NCBI RefSeq assembly: GCF_027270315.1
Contig: NZ_CP114413.1
Coordinates: 9,300,001-9,364,000, forward strand
Reading direction: 5' to 3'
Length of the DNA stretch: 64,000 nt
From: Streptomyces cinnabarinus
Lineage (GTDB): Bacteria; Actinomycetota; Actinomycetes; Streptomycetales; Streptomycetaceae
Shown: positions 53,701 through 62,629 of the stretch, piece by piece
Layout of the letters: each line of letters begins with the position of its first letter
Numbering within the stretch: the stretch's first letter is position 1
Notes under the pieces: model-generated
Told to the model about the DNA's origin: nothing
What the model saw: the letters and a program-made list of their open reading frames with translations, nothing else
The model's database searches: none
Translations under genes and position numbers: made by a program

Positions 53701-55131
53701 ATGGGCTCGTATGCCCTTCCCAGGCCCCTTGTCCGCCGGAAGATCCGCTGCCTGCTGTTGGTGCTGGTCGCCAGCGTCCTCGGTACGGTCGCCGCACTGG
53801 TCGCGCCGCCGACCGCACGCGCCGCCGAGAACACGCTCGGCGCCGCGGCGGCGCAGAGCGGCCGGTACTTCGGCACCGCCATCGCCTCGGGCAGACTGGG
53901 CGACTCGGCGTACACGACGATCGCGGGCCGTGAGTTCAACTCGGTGACGGCCGAGAACGAGATGAAGATCGACGCCACCGAACCGCAGCGGGGCCAGTTC
54001 AACTTCACCGCCGCTGACCGCGTCTACAACTGGGCGGTGCAAAACGGCAAGCAGGTGCGCGGCCACACCCTGGCCTGGCACTCCCAGCAGCCCGGCTGGA
54101 TGCAGAGCCTCAGCGGCAGCGATCTGCGCCAGGCGATGATCGGCCACATCAACGGCGTGATGGGCCACTACAAGGGCAAGATCGTCCAGTGGGACGTCGT
54201 GAACGAGGCCTTCGCCGACGGCAGTTCGGGAGCCCGGCGCGACTCCAACCTGCAACGCACCGGCAACGACTGGATCGAGGTCGCCTTCCGCACCGCGCGC
54301 GCCGCCGATCCGGCCGCCAAGCTCTGCTACAACGACTACAACGTCGAGGACTGGACCTGGCCCAAGACCCAGGCCATGTACGCCATGGTCCGAGACTTCA
54401 AGCAGCGCGGTGTGCCGATCGACTGCGTCGGCTTCCAGTCGCACTTCAACAGCGGCAGCCCCTACAACAGCAACTTCCGCACCACCCTGCAGAACTTCGC
54501 CGCCCTCGGCGTCGACGTGGCCATCACCGAACTCGACATCCAGGGCGCCCCGGCCACGACCTACGCCAACGTGACCAACGACTGCCTGGCCGTCCCGCGC
54601 TGCCTTGGCATCACCGTCTGGGGTGTGCGCGACACCGACTCCTGGCGGCCGGAGCACACGCCGCTGCTGTTCAACGGCGACGGTAGCAAGAAGCCCGCCT
54701 ACACCGCCGTCCTCAACGCACTCAACGGCGGCTCCACTACGCCCCCTTCGGGTTCCGGAACGATCAAGGGCGTGGGTTCAGGTCGCTGTCTGGACGTGCC
54801 CGGCACCAGTACCACTGACGGCACCCAACTCCACCTGTGGGACTGCCACAACGGCGCCAATCAGCAGTGGACGTACACCGCCGCCGGCGAGCTCAGGGTC
54901 TACGGCAACAAGTGCCTGGACGCCGCCGGCACCGGCAACGGCACCAAAGTCCAGATCTACAGCTGCTGGGGCGGCGACAACCAGAAATGGCGCCTCAACT
55001 CCGACGGATCCATCGTCGGCGTTCAGTCCGGCCTCTGCCTCGACGCCGTCGCAGGCGGCACCGCCAATGGCACCCTGATCCAGCTCTACGCCTGCTCGAA
55101 CGGCAGCAACCAACGCTGGACCCGCACCTGA
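53701..55131 (+). CDS. xlnA: Secreted GH10 endo-1,4-beta-xylanase with C-terminal CBM13
   Basis: A 476-residue protein with TGGAGG before the ATG, practically the length of Streptomyces xylanase A (about 477). Signal peptide 1-41 (VRRKIRCLLLVLVASVLGTV, ending TARAA); GH10 domain about 45-340 with acid/base E169 in WDVVNEAF and nucleophile E277 in ITELDIQG; a Ser/Pro/Gly linker; then a ricin-B-type CBM13 trefoil (350-476) with three QxW motifs (NQQWTY, NQKWRL, NQRWTR). It cuts the xylan backbone outside the cell and would work with the adjacent arabinofuranosidase and esterase. Confidence 0.95.
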   Translation: MGSYALPRPLVRRKIRCLLLVLVASVLGTVAALVAPPTARAAENTLGAAAAQSGRYFGTAIASGRLGDSAYTTIAGREFNSVTAENEMKIDATEPQRGQFNFTAADRVYNWAVQNGKQVRGHTLAWHSQQPGWMQSLSGSDLRQAMIGHINGVMGHYKGKIVQWDVVNEAFADGSSGARRDSNLQRTGNDWIEVAFRTARAADPAAKLCYNDYNVEDWTWPKTQAMYAMVRDFKQRGVPIDCVGFQSHFNSGSPYNSNFRTTLQNFAALGVDVAITELDIQGAPATTYANVTNDCLAVPRCLGITVWGVRDTDSWRPEHTPLLFNGDGSKKPAYTAVLNALNGGSTTPPSGSGTIKGVGSGRCLDVPGTSTTDGTQLHLWDCHNGANQQWTYTAAGELRVYGNKCLDAAGTGNGTKVQIYSCWGGDNQKWRLNSDGSIVGVQSGLCLDAVAGGTANGTLIQLYACSNGSNQRWTRT

Positions 55132-55162
55132 TGGGACCTGTCTCAGACGAAAGGGTGAATCG

Positions 55163-56530
55163 ATGAAGACCCACGGTGCGGTTGCCTCCGCTCCTCCACG
55201 CAGGCGCCGCTGGTTATCGCGGGTCGCCGCGGTGGTGGCGGCGACCCTCGCGATCGGCATGCTCGCAGCGGCTAATCCGGCGCCCGCCGAGGCGGCGACG
55301 GTGGACACCAATGCCTGGTACGTCCTGGTCAATCGCAACAGCGGCAAGGCGCTGGACGTCTCTGGCGCGTCCACCGCCGACGGCGCGCGGGTCGGCCAGT
55401 GGACGCGCAACGACGGAGCCAACCAACAGTGGCAGTTCGTGGACTCCGGCGACGGCTTCTACCGCCTCAAGGCCCGGCATTCGGGCAAGGTTCTCGACGT
55501 GGCCGGCGCCTCGACCGCAGACGGTGCCGCGATCCAGCAGTGGGCCGACCACAACGGGGTCAACCAGCAGTTCCGTCTGGCCGACTCCGACGCGGGTCAC
55601 GTCCGGCTGGTCAACCGCACCAGCAGCAAGGCGGTGGAGGTCCAGGGTGCCGCCACCGCTGACGGCGGCAACGTCGTCCAGTACACCGACTGGGGCGGCG
55701 CCAACCAGCAATGGCAGATGATCAAGCTGTCGTCCGGTGGCGGCGGATGCGGCAGTGCCCCGACTCTGGCGAGCGGTTCGCACACGATTCAGAGCGGCGG
55801 CAAGAGCCGCAGCTTCATCCTCAGGGTCCCCGCCAACTACGACAACAGCCACCCCTACCGGCTGATCTTCGCCTTCCACTGGCGGGGCGGAACCGCCGGC
55901 GACGTCGCCTCGGGCGGCACGAGCGGGAACGCCTGGTCCTACTACGGCCAACAGGAACAGTCGAACATCGGGGCGATCCTCGTCGCCCCCCAGGGCCTCG
56001 GCAACGGCTGGGCCAATTCAGGCGGTGAGGACGTCACCTTCGTCGACGACATGATCCGGCGCATCGAGGGCGGCCTCTGTGTCAACCCGGCACAGCGTTT
56101 CGCCACGGGATTCAGCTGGGGCGGCGGCATGAGCTACGCGCTCGCATGCAGCCGGGCGAACATCTTCAGGGCCGTCGCGGTCATTTCCGGCGCTCAGATC
56201 AGTGGGTGCAGCGGCGGCACCCAGCCCATCGCCTACTTCGGAATCCACGGCATCAGCGACTCCGTCCTCAACATCGCGCAAGGACGGTCCCTGCGCGACA
56301 GATTCGTCAGCAACAACGGCTGTGCCTCCCAGAGCCCGCGCGAGCCCGCGCCGGGCAGCCGAGCGCACGTCACCACCACTTACTCGGGCTGCCGTGCCGG
56401 ATACCCGGTCCAATGGGCCGCGTTCGACGGAGGTCACATCCCCGGTCCTGTCGACGGCTCCTCCGGCGAAAGCGGCGTCGCCACCTGGACCAAAGCAGAG
56501 ATCTGGAGGTTCTTCGCACAGTTCCAGTGA
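55163..56530 (+). CDS. Secreted CBM13-CE1 esterase (feruloyl/acetylxylan esterase, PHB-depolymerase-like)
   Basis: A 455-residue protein starting 31 nt after the xylanase. Signal peptide to about residue 45; an N-terminal ricin-type CBM13 (50-188) almost the same as that of the GH62 gene; a Gly linker; then an alpha/beta-hydrolase domain of the LpqC/CE1 group. The catalytic triad is S318 in ATGFSWGGG, D366 in GISDSV and H425 in FDGGHIPG. It should remove feruloyl or acetyl groups from arabinoxylan side chains. The close spacing implies co-transcription with the xylanase. Confidence 0.88.
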   Translation: MKTHGAVASAPPRRRRWLSRVAAVVAATLAIGMLAAANPAPAEAATVDTNAWYVLVNRNSGKALDVSGASTADGARVGQWTRNDGANQQWQFVDSGDGFYRLKARHSGKVLDVAGASTADGAAIQQWADHNGVNQQFRLADSDAGHVRLVNRTSSKAVEVQGAATADGGNVVQYTDWGGANQQWQMIKLSSGGGGCGSAPTLASGSHTIQSGGKSRSFILRVPANYDNSHPYRLIFAFHWRGGTAGDVASGGTSGNAWSYYGQQEQSNIGAILVAPQGLGNGWANSGGEDVTFVDDMIRRIEGGLCVNPAQRFATGFSWGGGMSYALACSRANIFRAVAVISGAQISGCSGGTQPIAYFGIHGISDSVLNIAQGRSLRDRFVSNNGCASQSPREPAPGSRAHVTTTYSGCRAGYPVQWAAFDGGHIPGPVDGSSGESGVATWTKAEIWRFFAQFQ

Positions 56531-56675
56531 CGCGCCCACTCCGTGGTGCGGCGAATACTTCAGCTGCAGATCGCGATCTTCATGTCTGGACGGCTGTCGC
56601 AGGTAGGGCTGTTCTGGGATCGGGCCTGGTGGTTTTCACGGCGGTGAGGACGGGGCCCAGGTCGTCGAGGGCGGA

Positions 56676-56882
56676 GTGGGGGGGCGGCGTACAGGGCCGC
56701 GGGCTGCCACGGTTGGCCGGTGTCGGGGTAGAGATGTTCCAGTCCGGCGGCGAAGCCCAGGATGGTGGCGCGGTGTCTGTGGCGGTTGCCGGTGAGCTGG
56801 CCGTAGGCGTCGTGGGTGACCACGATCTCGGGCCGGAACTGCCGGATGTGCCGCACGAGGTCCTCGATCGGGATCAGGCGGT
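56676..56882 (-). pseudogene. PIG-L (LmbE) deacetylase fragment
   Basis: The minus strand reads IPIEDLVRHIRQFRPEIVVT, HDAYGQLTG, then AAGLEHLYPDTGQPWQPAAL in a shifted frame. This is the central part of the PIG-L N-acetylglucosaminyl deacetylase family (LVRxIRxFRPxVVVTHDxxGxxTGHPDH), but the HPDH metal-binding motif is garbled and both ends are missing. It directly follows the phosphotransferase fragment. Confidence 0.6.
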
Positions 56883-57341
56883 GGGTACGGGCGTGCCGGT
56901 GAGGTGGTGGGCGCGGCGGGCGAGGTGCGGGGCGAGTTCGGGGTGGCTGCCGCAGCCTGCGACCTGGAGGAGTCGGGCCAGCGCGACGAGTTCGCCGAGC
57001 CGCCCTTCGGGGGTGTCCAGGATGTGCGTGAACTCGGCGCGGATGCGGGCGGCGGTGGTCGGCTGGGTGAGGGCGTAGGCGTGAAGAAGGCCTGCGTGCT
57101 AGCCGGTGGGGAGGAGGCCCCATCCTTCCCAGTCGAGGATCACCAGGGATTCGGGGGTGAGGTGGCCCCAGTGGAGGTCGCCGTGGCCAGTGGTCCAGGA
57201 GCTGATGGTGGGTGTGGGGGTGCCGAGGAAGCGGGTGAAGTTGCGGTCGATCCACTGCTGTCGTACGGCCTGGCGGCCCGTGGCGATGGTCGCGCTGGTG
57301 GCGAGGGCGGCCCGGAGGTCAGCCCACCAGGTTCCGGGCAC
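56874..57341 (-). pseudogene. APH-type phosphotransferase fragment with in-frame TAG
   Basis: The minus strand starts inside the protein (MPGTWWADLRAALATSATIA), has the catalytic loop SWTTGHGDLHWGHLTPESL and the metal site VILDWEGWGLLPTG, then TAG at 57099-57101, and continues in frame with HAGLLHAYALTQPTTAARIR to a TGA at 56874. Relatives have GYDAGLLHAY here, so TAC became TAG. The N-terminal lobe is missing; it is replaced by a YCII-like start on the same strand. Confidence 0.65.
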
Positions 57342-57422
57342 GCTGGCTTCGGCCGTCAGGACGCGCGGAGGCCTTGCCGTTCATGGCGTCATAGTCGGCC
57401 TGCACCACCACCAGGTACTTCA
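57323..57422 (-). pseudogene. N-terminal stub of a YCII-domain protein
   Basis: An ATG with GGGAACG upstream starts MKYLVVVQADYDAMNGKAS, typical of YCII/DGPF-type small proteins (MKYLxLxxxxxxAMxGK), and then runs into unrelated sequence and a stop. Its promoter and start survive but the rest was lost in the fusion to the phosphotransferase fragment. Confidence 0.5.
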
Positions 57423-57793
57423 TGACGTTCCCTTCCGTGGGCTGCGGCCTCGTGCGCGGGGCGCTTGCACAGGAGATGTCGGAGCCGGTCCGCGTGTCTC
57501 GACACCTGACCGGTACCTCACCGGTACGGGTTCGCCCGGAGGCACGAACGGTCCCCGCGCGGCAATCGTGGCCGGCTGCGCCTGGGGGTGGCCGACATGA
57601 GGCTGCCGGCGATCGCGCCCACGTCGCACCCCAGCGGGGCGGCGGCCTCGGCGGTCGTGCGCGGCAACCCCACCTCGCGCCTTTCAGCAGGCATCGCGAA
57701 GCCCCGCGAATTACGATGAATTCATCCGCACAACCCTCCGGTCCCGTCACAGCCCGCGAGGAGCGGAGCCACGGCTGGCAAGGAAGTGGCCCC

Positions 57794-58162
57794 ATGTCCG
57801 GTCGTTTGATGCCGATGCGCATCGGTGATGTCGAGGTCCTGGTCGAGACAACCGCGGTGCCGGGTTCCGAGAACACATCGGCCCTCGAAACGGCGCGGGA
57901 AAGAGTCGCCGACGCGTACCAGCAGGCCCAGGAGACCATCGTGGCGGTGGCGTCGACCACCGTCGACACAGTGCGTCGTCTCGCGGAACGCAGCGCACGT
58001 CCCGACCAGATCGAGGTGGAGTTCGGGCTGGCGGTATCGGCCAGCGGAAACATCATCGTGGCGGGAGCGTCTGCCGATGCCACGCTCAACGTCCGGCTCA
58101 CGTACACCCCTGACGCACGCAGCGGTGCAGGGGCCGGCACGCCAGCGCGTCGCGGTGGGTGA
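57794..58162 (+). CDS. Trypco1 (CU044_2847-type) trypsin-co-occurring domain protein
   Basis: A 122-residue protein with GGAAG 8 nt before ATG 57794. It reads RIGDVEVLVETTAVPGSENT, ALETARERVADAYQQAQETI, ARPDQIEVEFGLAVSASGNI and VAGASADATLNVRLTYTP, the full-length pattern of the small domain named Trypco1 because its gene neighbours trypsin-like peptidase genes in predicted conflict systems. Its biochemical role is unknown; a protease partner or regulatory subunit is suspected. Its stop codon overlaps the GTG of the protease-STAND gene (GTGA), so the two are translationally coupled. Confidence 0.85.
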   Translation: MSGRLMPMRIGDVEVLVETTAVPGSENTSALETARERVADAYQQAQETIVAVASTTVDTVRRLAERSARPDQIEVEFGLAVSASGNIIVAGASADATLNVRLTYTPDARSGAGAGTPARRGG

Positions 58163-61100
58163 TGCCGGTGAACACCGCCTCCGGGCGGGTGCCCGCCTTC
58201 CTCGGCCGGGTGCTCGATTCATCCGGAGTTCCAAAAGGTACGTGCTTCCAGGTCGCGCAGGGCGTGTTCGTGACCGCCTGGCATGTGCTCAACGATCTGA
58301 GGGCCGGAGAGCGCGGCTCGACGGTGACGCTCGACCCGCTTGATGAGCTCGCCAGTGGCCCGGCTTTCACGGGCGAGGTCGAGCGGGTCGACGAGGTGCA
58401 CGACCTCGCGGTGATCCGCTCGGACCGCTCACTCACGGCCTCCGTACCGGTCCTGGCCCCGACGGACAGCGTGGGTCACTCGGAGCACGTGATCGTCACC
58501 GGTGTTTCGAAGGTGGAAGACCCGCCCTACGAGTACCGGTACCTGAATGCCAGTGGAACCTGGGAAGGCCGTACGGTGCGCGATGACCGGGGGGCGCTGG
58601 GTCGGCTCAGTTCGAAGGACGTGGCGCTGGGGATGAGCGGCGCCCCCGTTCGGCGCCTGTCCGACGGCGTGGTCATCGGAATCGTCTCGGCCCGCTACAA
58701 CCCCTCTGATTCCTGGTTTTGGAACAACGCCTGGGTCACGAGGACGGAGGACCTCGCCCCGCTGCTGGCCGGAATCGCCGACCTCACCCCGGCAGCGGGG
58801 CGGGTGAGCGGCTACGTCCCGGACAAACCGCGCATCTTCGTCTCCCGGGACGCGGAGGTGGAGGCTCTTGTCGCCCACTTGCTGTCGGCGAGCGACGAGC
58901 CGGTGGTCGTGCACGGCATGCCCGGCATCGGAAAGACCGTTCTCGCCGCAGCGGCGGCGCGGGATGAGCGCGTACGAGCGTCCTTCCCGGACGGGGTGCT
59001 GTGGGTGACCCTCGGCCGTGAACGCGAGCTCACGCGCAGCCAGGCCAAGCTCGCGGAGGACCTCGGCGAGGGGGACCGCGCGTTCGCCGACGCGGATCAG
59101 GGCACAGCGAGGCTGAAGGTCCTGCTGGCGGCCCGGAAATGCCTGCTGGTACTGGACGATGTGTGGTCCGGGCAGGATCTCAGCGCGTTCGACGTCCTCG
59201 GCCCGCACGGCCGGATACTGGTCACGAGCCGCTACGCCAAAGTCGCCCCGTTCGCGGCCGAGTACCAGGTGAGCGTGCTGTCCGAGGACCTCGCTCTGGA
59301 GTTGCTGACGAAATGGGCCGGCGAGGAATCCGACCTGGAGCGTGCCCGAGAGGTCGTGCGCGCCTGCGGGCGGCTCCCGTTGGCGCTGTCGATGATCGGG
59401 GCGATGGTCCGTGGGCGGAGCTACCGGTGGGACAACGTACTGCACAAGCTCCGCACCGCTGACCTGGGCGGCATCCGCCAGTACCTCCCCGGGTACCCGG
59501 ACGCCGACAACCTCCTCAAAGCGCTGCGGGTCAGTGTGGACGCGCTCCCCGACAGGGAAGTCGCGGGCCGGTACCTCGACTTCGCGCTCTTCCCGGAAGA
59601 CGCGGCTGTTCCACAGGCCGCGCTCCTGACGCTGTGGCAGGCGGACGGCCTGTCGGCGGGCAAGGCGCAGGACGACATCGAACTGCTCGTCCAGTGGTCA
59701 CTGGTCCAGCGCGACGCCGATGACCGCCTGTCCCTGCACGACCTTCTCTTCGACTACGTGCGCGCCGTACGGGCCGAGGCGGGCGACGCACGGGATCGCC
59801 AGCAGAAGCTGCTCGACGCCTACCGCGCCCAGTGCCCGGATGATTGGCCGAGCGGGCCGGACGACGGCTACTTCTTCGAATACCTGTGCCGCCACCTCGC
59901 CGAGGCCGGACAGGCCGGCGAACTGCACCGGCTTCTGGGTCTCACCGCCGAAGATGGCCGCCACGCCTGGTACGCGGCCAAGAGCGGCCTCGGCGACATC
60001 GCGGGCTTCCTCTCCGACGTGAGCCTGGCATGGCAACTGGCCGAGGCGGCCTACGACTCCGCCGACCCCAGCCGAGCAGGCCCGAGCATCACGCTCCAGC
60101 TGCGCTACGCGCTGATCACGGCATCCCTGAACAGTCTGGCGCGCAACATCCCGCCGCACCTGCTCGCCGCCGCCCTCAGACACCAGGTACGGGCGGCCCG
60201 CGAGGTGCTCACCTACGCCGCCCGCGTCCCCGACCCGGAACAGCGGAGCGCCGCGCTGGCCGCCCTCGCCCCGCACCTGCCGGACGGTCTGGTCCAAGAG
60301 GCACTGGCGGCCGCGGAGGCGATCTCACCAGAGGGGCTCCGCGCCGCCGCGGTCGGCCAGCTGGCCGACCGGCTGATCGAACTGCGCCATGTCGAGAACG
60401 GCCGGGCGTCGGTTGACCGGCTTCGCGATCCGGCGCTGCGCGCCACGGCCCTGGCCGTGACGGCCCGCCACAGGCCGGAGGCGGCCGAAGAGGCCGTCCG
60501 GGCCGCCCAGGAGGTCACGCCATCCCGGGAGCGAGCGAGCGCGCTGTCCCACGTCGCCGAGGTGCTCTCCGACAGCGGGCTGCCGGAGGCCGCGGTCGAC
60601 GCGGCCCAGCGGATCGGCAATACCGAGGCGCGCTGGCGCGCCCTCGGACGGAATCCCCGGGACCTGCCGCAGCCGCTCCGCGAGGCCGCCATGGAGCGCG
60701 CTCAGCACACGCGCGGACCGGTCAAACGCATCCGGGCCCTGCAGCCCTACCTCCCCTGGCTAGCCGACGCGGAGGTACACCGGTTGCTGGAGGACATCCC
60801 TGTACTGCGCAACAAGGCCGAGGAGGCCGCGGCGTACGCGAGGATCGCCGAGCGACTGCCCGAGCCGAAGGCAACCAGGACACTTGAGCGGGCGCTGGAC
60901 CAGGCGCTCGAGGCCGGGGCGTCGCCAGTGCGGGCACAGGCCCTGGCGACTGTCGCCGCGCGCCTGCCCGCACCGCTCGTTCGAACCGCCCTGACGCGCG
61001 TCAAGCATCAGAAGGCACACCAGACCCCCGCACTCGCGGCGCTCGCCGCCCGCCACGCCGAACTCGGCCATCCAGAGGAGGCCATTGACCTCGTGTCGTC

Positions 61101-62607
61101 GCTGGCCGACGGGGACCAGCGCGCCACGACGCTCGCAGCCATGGCGCGGCACTTGCCGGCGGCGGCGGTCTCCCAGGCGCTCGCCTTGGCGGGCGTCATC
61201 GCAGACGCGGCCGCGCGCGGCCGCGCGACGAGCCGGCTCGTCCCGCATCTGATCGCCGAGGAACGCCTCGAGGACGCCGAGCGGGCGGCTGAGGAGGCCA
61301 CCGGGGTGGACTGGGTCGCGAGCGCGGTGGCCATCGCACCCCGGCTCCCAGACCCCGCGGCCAGCAGGCTTCTGCTGGACAAGGCCTGGAAGACGGCGAT
61401 GGCGCCGCAGGATCCCGGGGCGCGGATGTCCGGCGTCGCCCACCTCGTATCTGACCGCCCGGCTGACGTGCTTGCTCTGTTGGCCAGTGACTTCGGCCAT
61501 GGGACGTGGCTCTGGGCCGTGTGGAGCACACCCCAGCTGTGCGAGATGTACGCGACGCTGCTGAACTCCCTCGCGGACGCCGGCTACCCGGGTGAAGCCA
61601 TGGACGTCGTCCGCACGGTGAGAACGCGTGAGTCGTCCGTGCGGCCCTACCTCGAAGACGGCCAGTGGGTGGACGACAGCACAGAGAGTGTCAAGGAACG
61701 GGAGAACTGGCTGGAACACCAACGCCGGTTGAGGCAGTGGGAGGAGCGGCAGGCGATGCTGTTCAAGGCATTCCTGTTCAGCCAGTTGCTGGCGCACCTA
61801 CCGGCCGATACGCGCGGAGATGTGGCGGAAGAAGCCCTCGGATGCCTTGAGAGCGGCTGGGACGGCCCCGCTTCGGCTGTCCACGTCGGTGACATGGAAG
61901 ACATGGCGTTCGCGGCCGTCGCGCGTCACGCGCCGCCGGATCTGGCGGACCGGGTGGCGGGGCTGCTCCCCAGCACGGCGGAGGGCGCCGGCCTTTCGTT
62001 CCCGGAAACCTCTGTCGCGCTGGCCCTCCGCGAGCCGGGCGCCTCACGGCACCCCGACGGGGACGACATCGCAGAGACCGTGCTCGGCATGCTGGACATC
62101 CTCACGAAGGGGCCGCCCAGCCACGAGCTCGCGGCCGCGCTGCCGCGCATCGTCCGGGATCTGCCGTTGCGCGCGATCGACCGTCTGCTTGAGCGGATCG
62201 CCGGCGCGGGCGTGTCGGCCGAGCCGGTGCCGCCCGAGTGGGTGTGGCCCGCTCACGACTGGTACACCGAGCAGCACATGCTCTCGGCCGTGGCCGTCCG
62301 GCTCGCCGAACTGGATGAGCCAGCCCGTGCGCTGGACGTAGCCAGTGCCTTGTGGGAACCGGAGTGCCGGGCTCGCGCGCTTGAGGAAGTCGCCACACGG
62401 ATCGCGACGTTGCCCAGGGAAACGCTCGCCGGTGTCTGGACCGGACGGCCGAGCGGTTCGCCGTTCCGCGAGTCCTCAAGCCAAGCCCGCGAGGACCTGC
62501 TCAGCGACCTCGCCGGGCTGGTCCCGGTTGTCGTGGCCCTGGGCGGCGAAGGCGTCCCCACCGCCATCCTGGCCGAAACCCGCGGCGTCAGCCGATGGTG
62601 GCCTTAA
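58159..62607 (+). CDS. Trypsin-like protease-NB-ARC STAND protein with long helical-repeat sensor
   Basis: A 1482-residue protein from GTG 58159 (an ATG follows at once). Residues 1-205 are a trypsin-fold serine protease with H42 (VFVTAWHVL), D82 (VHDLAVIRSD) and S160 (ALGMSGAPV). Residues 225-560 are an NB-ARC NTPase: Walker A GMPGIGKT (253-260), Walker B CLLVLDDVW, ILVTSRYAKV, GRLPLAL and a winged-helix end (ALFPEDAAVPQAALLTLWQ). The remaining 900 residues are Ala/Leu-rich helical repeats (LAPHLPDGLVQEALAAAEAI and many variants), the likely ligand sensor. The architecture implies that binding of an intruder-derived signal triggers ATP-dependent oligomerisation and protease activation. Its substrate may be encoded next door. 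Confidence 0.88.
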   Translation: MMPVNTASGRVPAFLGRVLDSSGVPKGTCFQVAQGVFVTAWHVLNDLRAGERGSTVTLDPLDELASGPAFTGEVERVDEVHDLAVIRSDRSLTASVPVLAPTDSVGHSEHVIVTGVSKVEDPPYEYRYLNASGTWEGRTVRDDRGALGRLSSKDVALGMSGAPVRRLSDGVVIGIVSARYNPSDSWFWNNAWVTRTEDLAPLLAGIADLTPAAGRVSGYVPDKPRIFVSRDAEVEALVAHLLSASDEPVVVHGMPGIGKTVLAAAAARDERVRASFPDGVLWVTLGRERELTRSQAKLAEDLGEGDRAFADADQGTARLKVLLAARKCLLVLDDVWSGQDLSAFDVLGPHGRILVTSRYAKVAPFAAEYQVSVLSEDLALELLTKWAGEESDLERAREVVRACGRLPLALSMIGAMVRGRSYRWDNVLHKLRTADLGGIRQYLPGYPDADNLLKALRVSVDALPDREVAGRYLDFALFPEDAAVPQAALLTLWQADGLSAGKAQDDIELLVQWSLVQRDADDRLSLHDLLFDYVRAVRAEAGDARDRQQKLLDAYRAQCPDDWPSGPDDGYFFEYLCRHLAEAGQAGELHRLLGLTAEDGRHAWYAAKSGLGDIAGFLSDVSLAWQLAEAAYDSADPSRAGPSITLQLRYALITASLNSLARNIPPHLLAAALRHQVRAAREVLTYAARVPDPEQRSAALAALAPHLPDGLVQEALAAAEAISPEGLRAAAVGQLADRLIELRHVENGRASVDRLRDPALRATALAVTARHRPEAAEEAVRAAQEVTPSRERASALSHVAEVLSDSGLPEAAVDAAQRIGNTEARWRALGRNPRDLPQPLREAAMERAQHTRGPVKRIRALQPYLPWLADAEVHRLLEDIPVLRNKAEEAAAYARIAERLPEPKATRTLERALDQALEAGASPVRAQALATVAARLPAPLVRTALTRVKHQKAHQTPALAALAARHAELGHPEEAIDLVSSLADGDQRATTLAAMARHLPAAAVSQALALAGVIADAAARGRATSRLVPHLIAEERLEDAERAAEEATGVDWVASAVAIAPRLPDPAASRLLLDKAWKTAMAPQDPGARMSGVAHLVSDRPADVLALLASDFGHGTWLWAVWSTPQLCEMYATLLNSLADAGYPGEAMDVVRTVRTRESSVRPYLEDGQWVDDSTESVKERENWLEHQRRLRQWEERQAMLFKAFLFSQLLAHLPADTRGDVAEEALGCLESGWDGPASAVHVGDMEDMAFAAVARHAPPDLADRVAGLLPSTAEGAGLSFPETSVALALREPGASRHPDGDDIAETVLGMLDILTKGPPSHELAAALPRIVRDLPLRAIDRLLERIAGAGVSAEPVPPEWVWPAHDWYTEQHMLSAVAVRLAELDEPARALDVASALWEPECRARALEEVATRIATLPRETLAGVWTGRPSGSPFRESSSQAREDLLSDLAGLVPVVVALGGEGVPTAILAETRGVSRWWP

Positions 62608-62629
62608 GCACTGACCCTGGAGGAACGTG

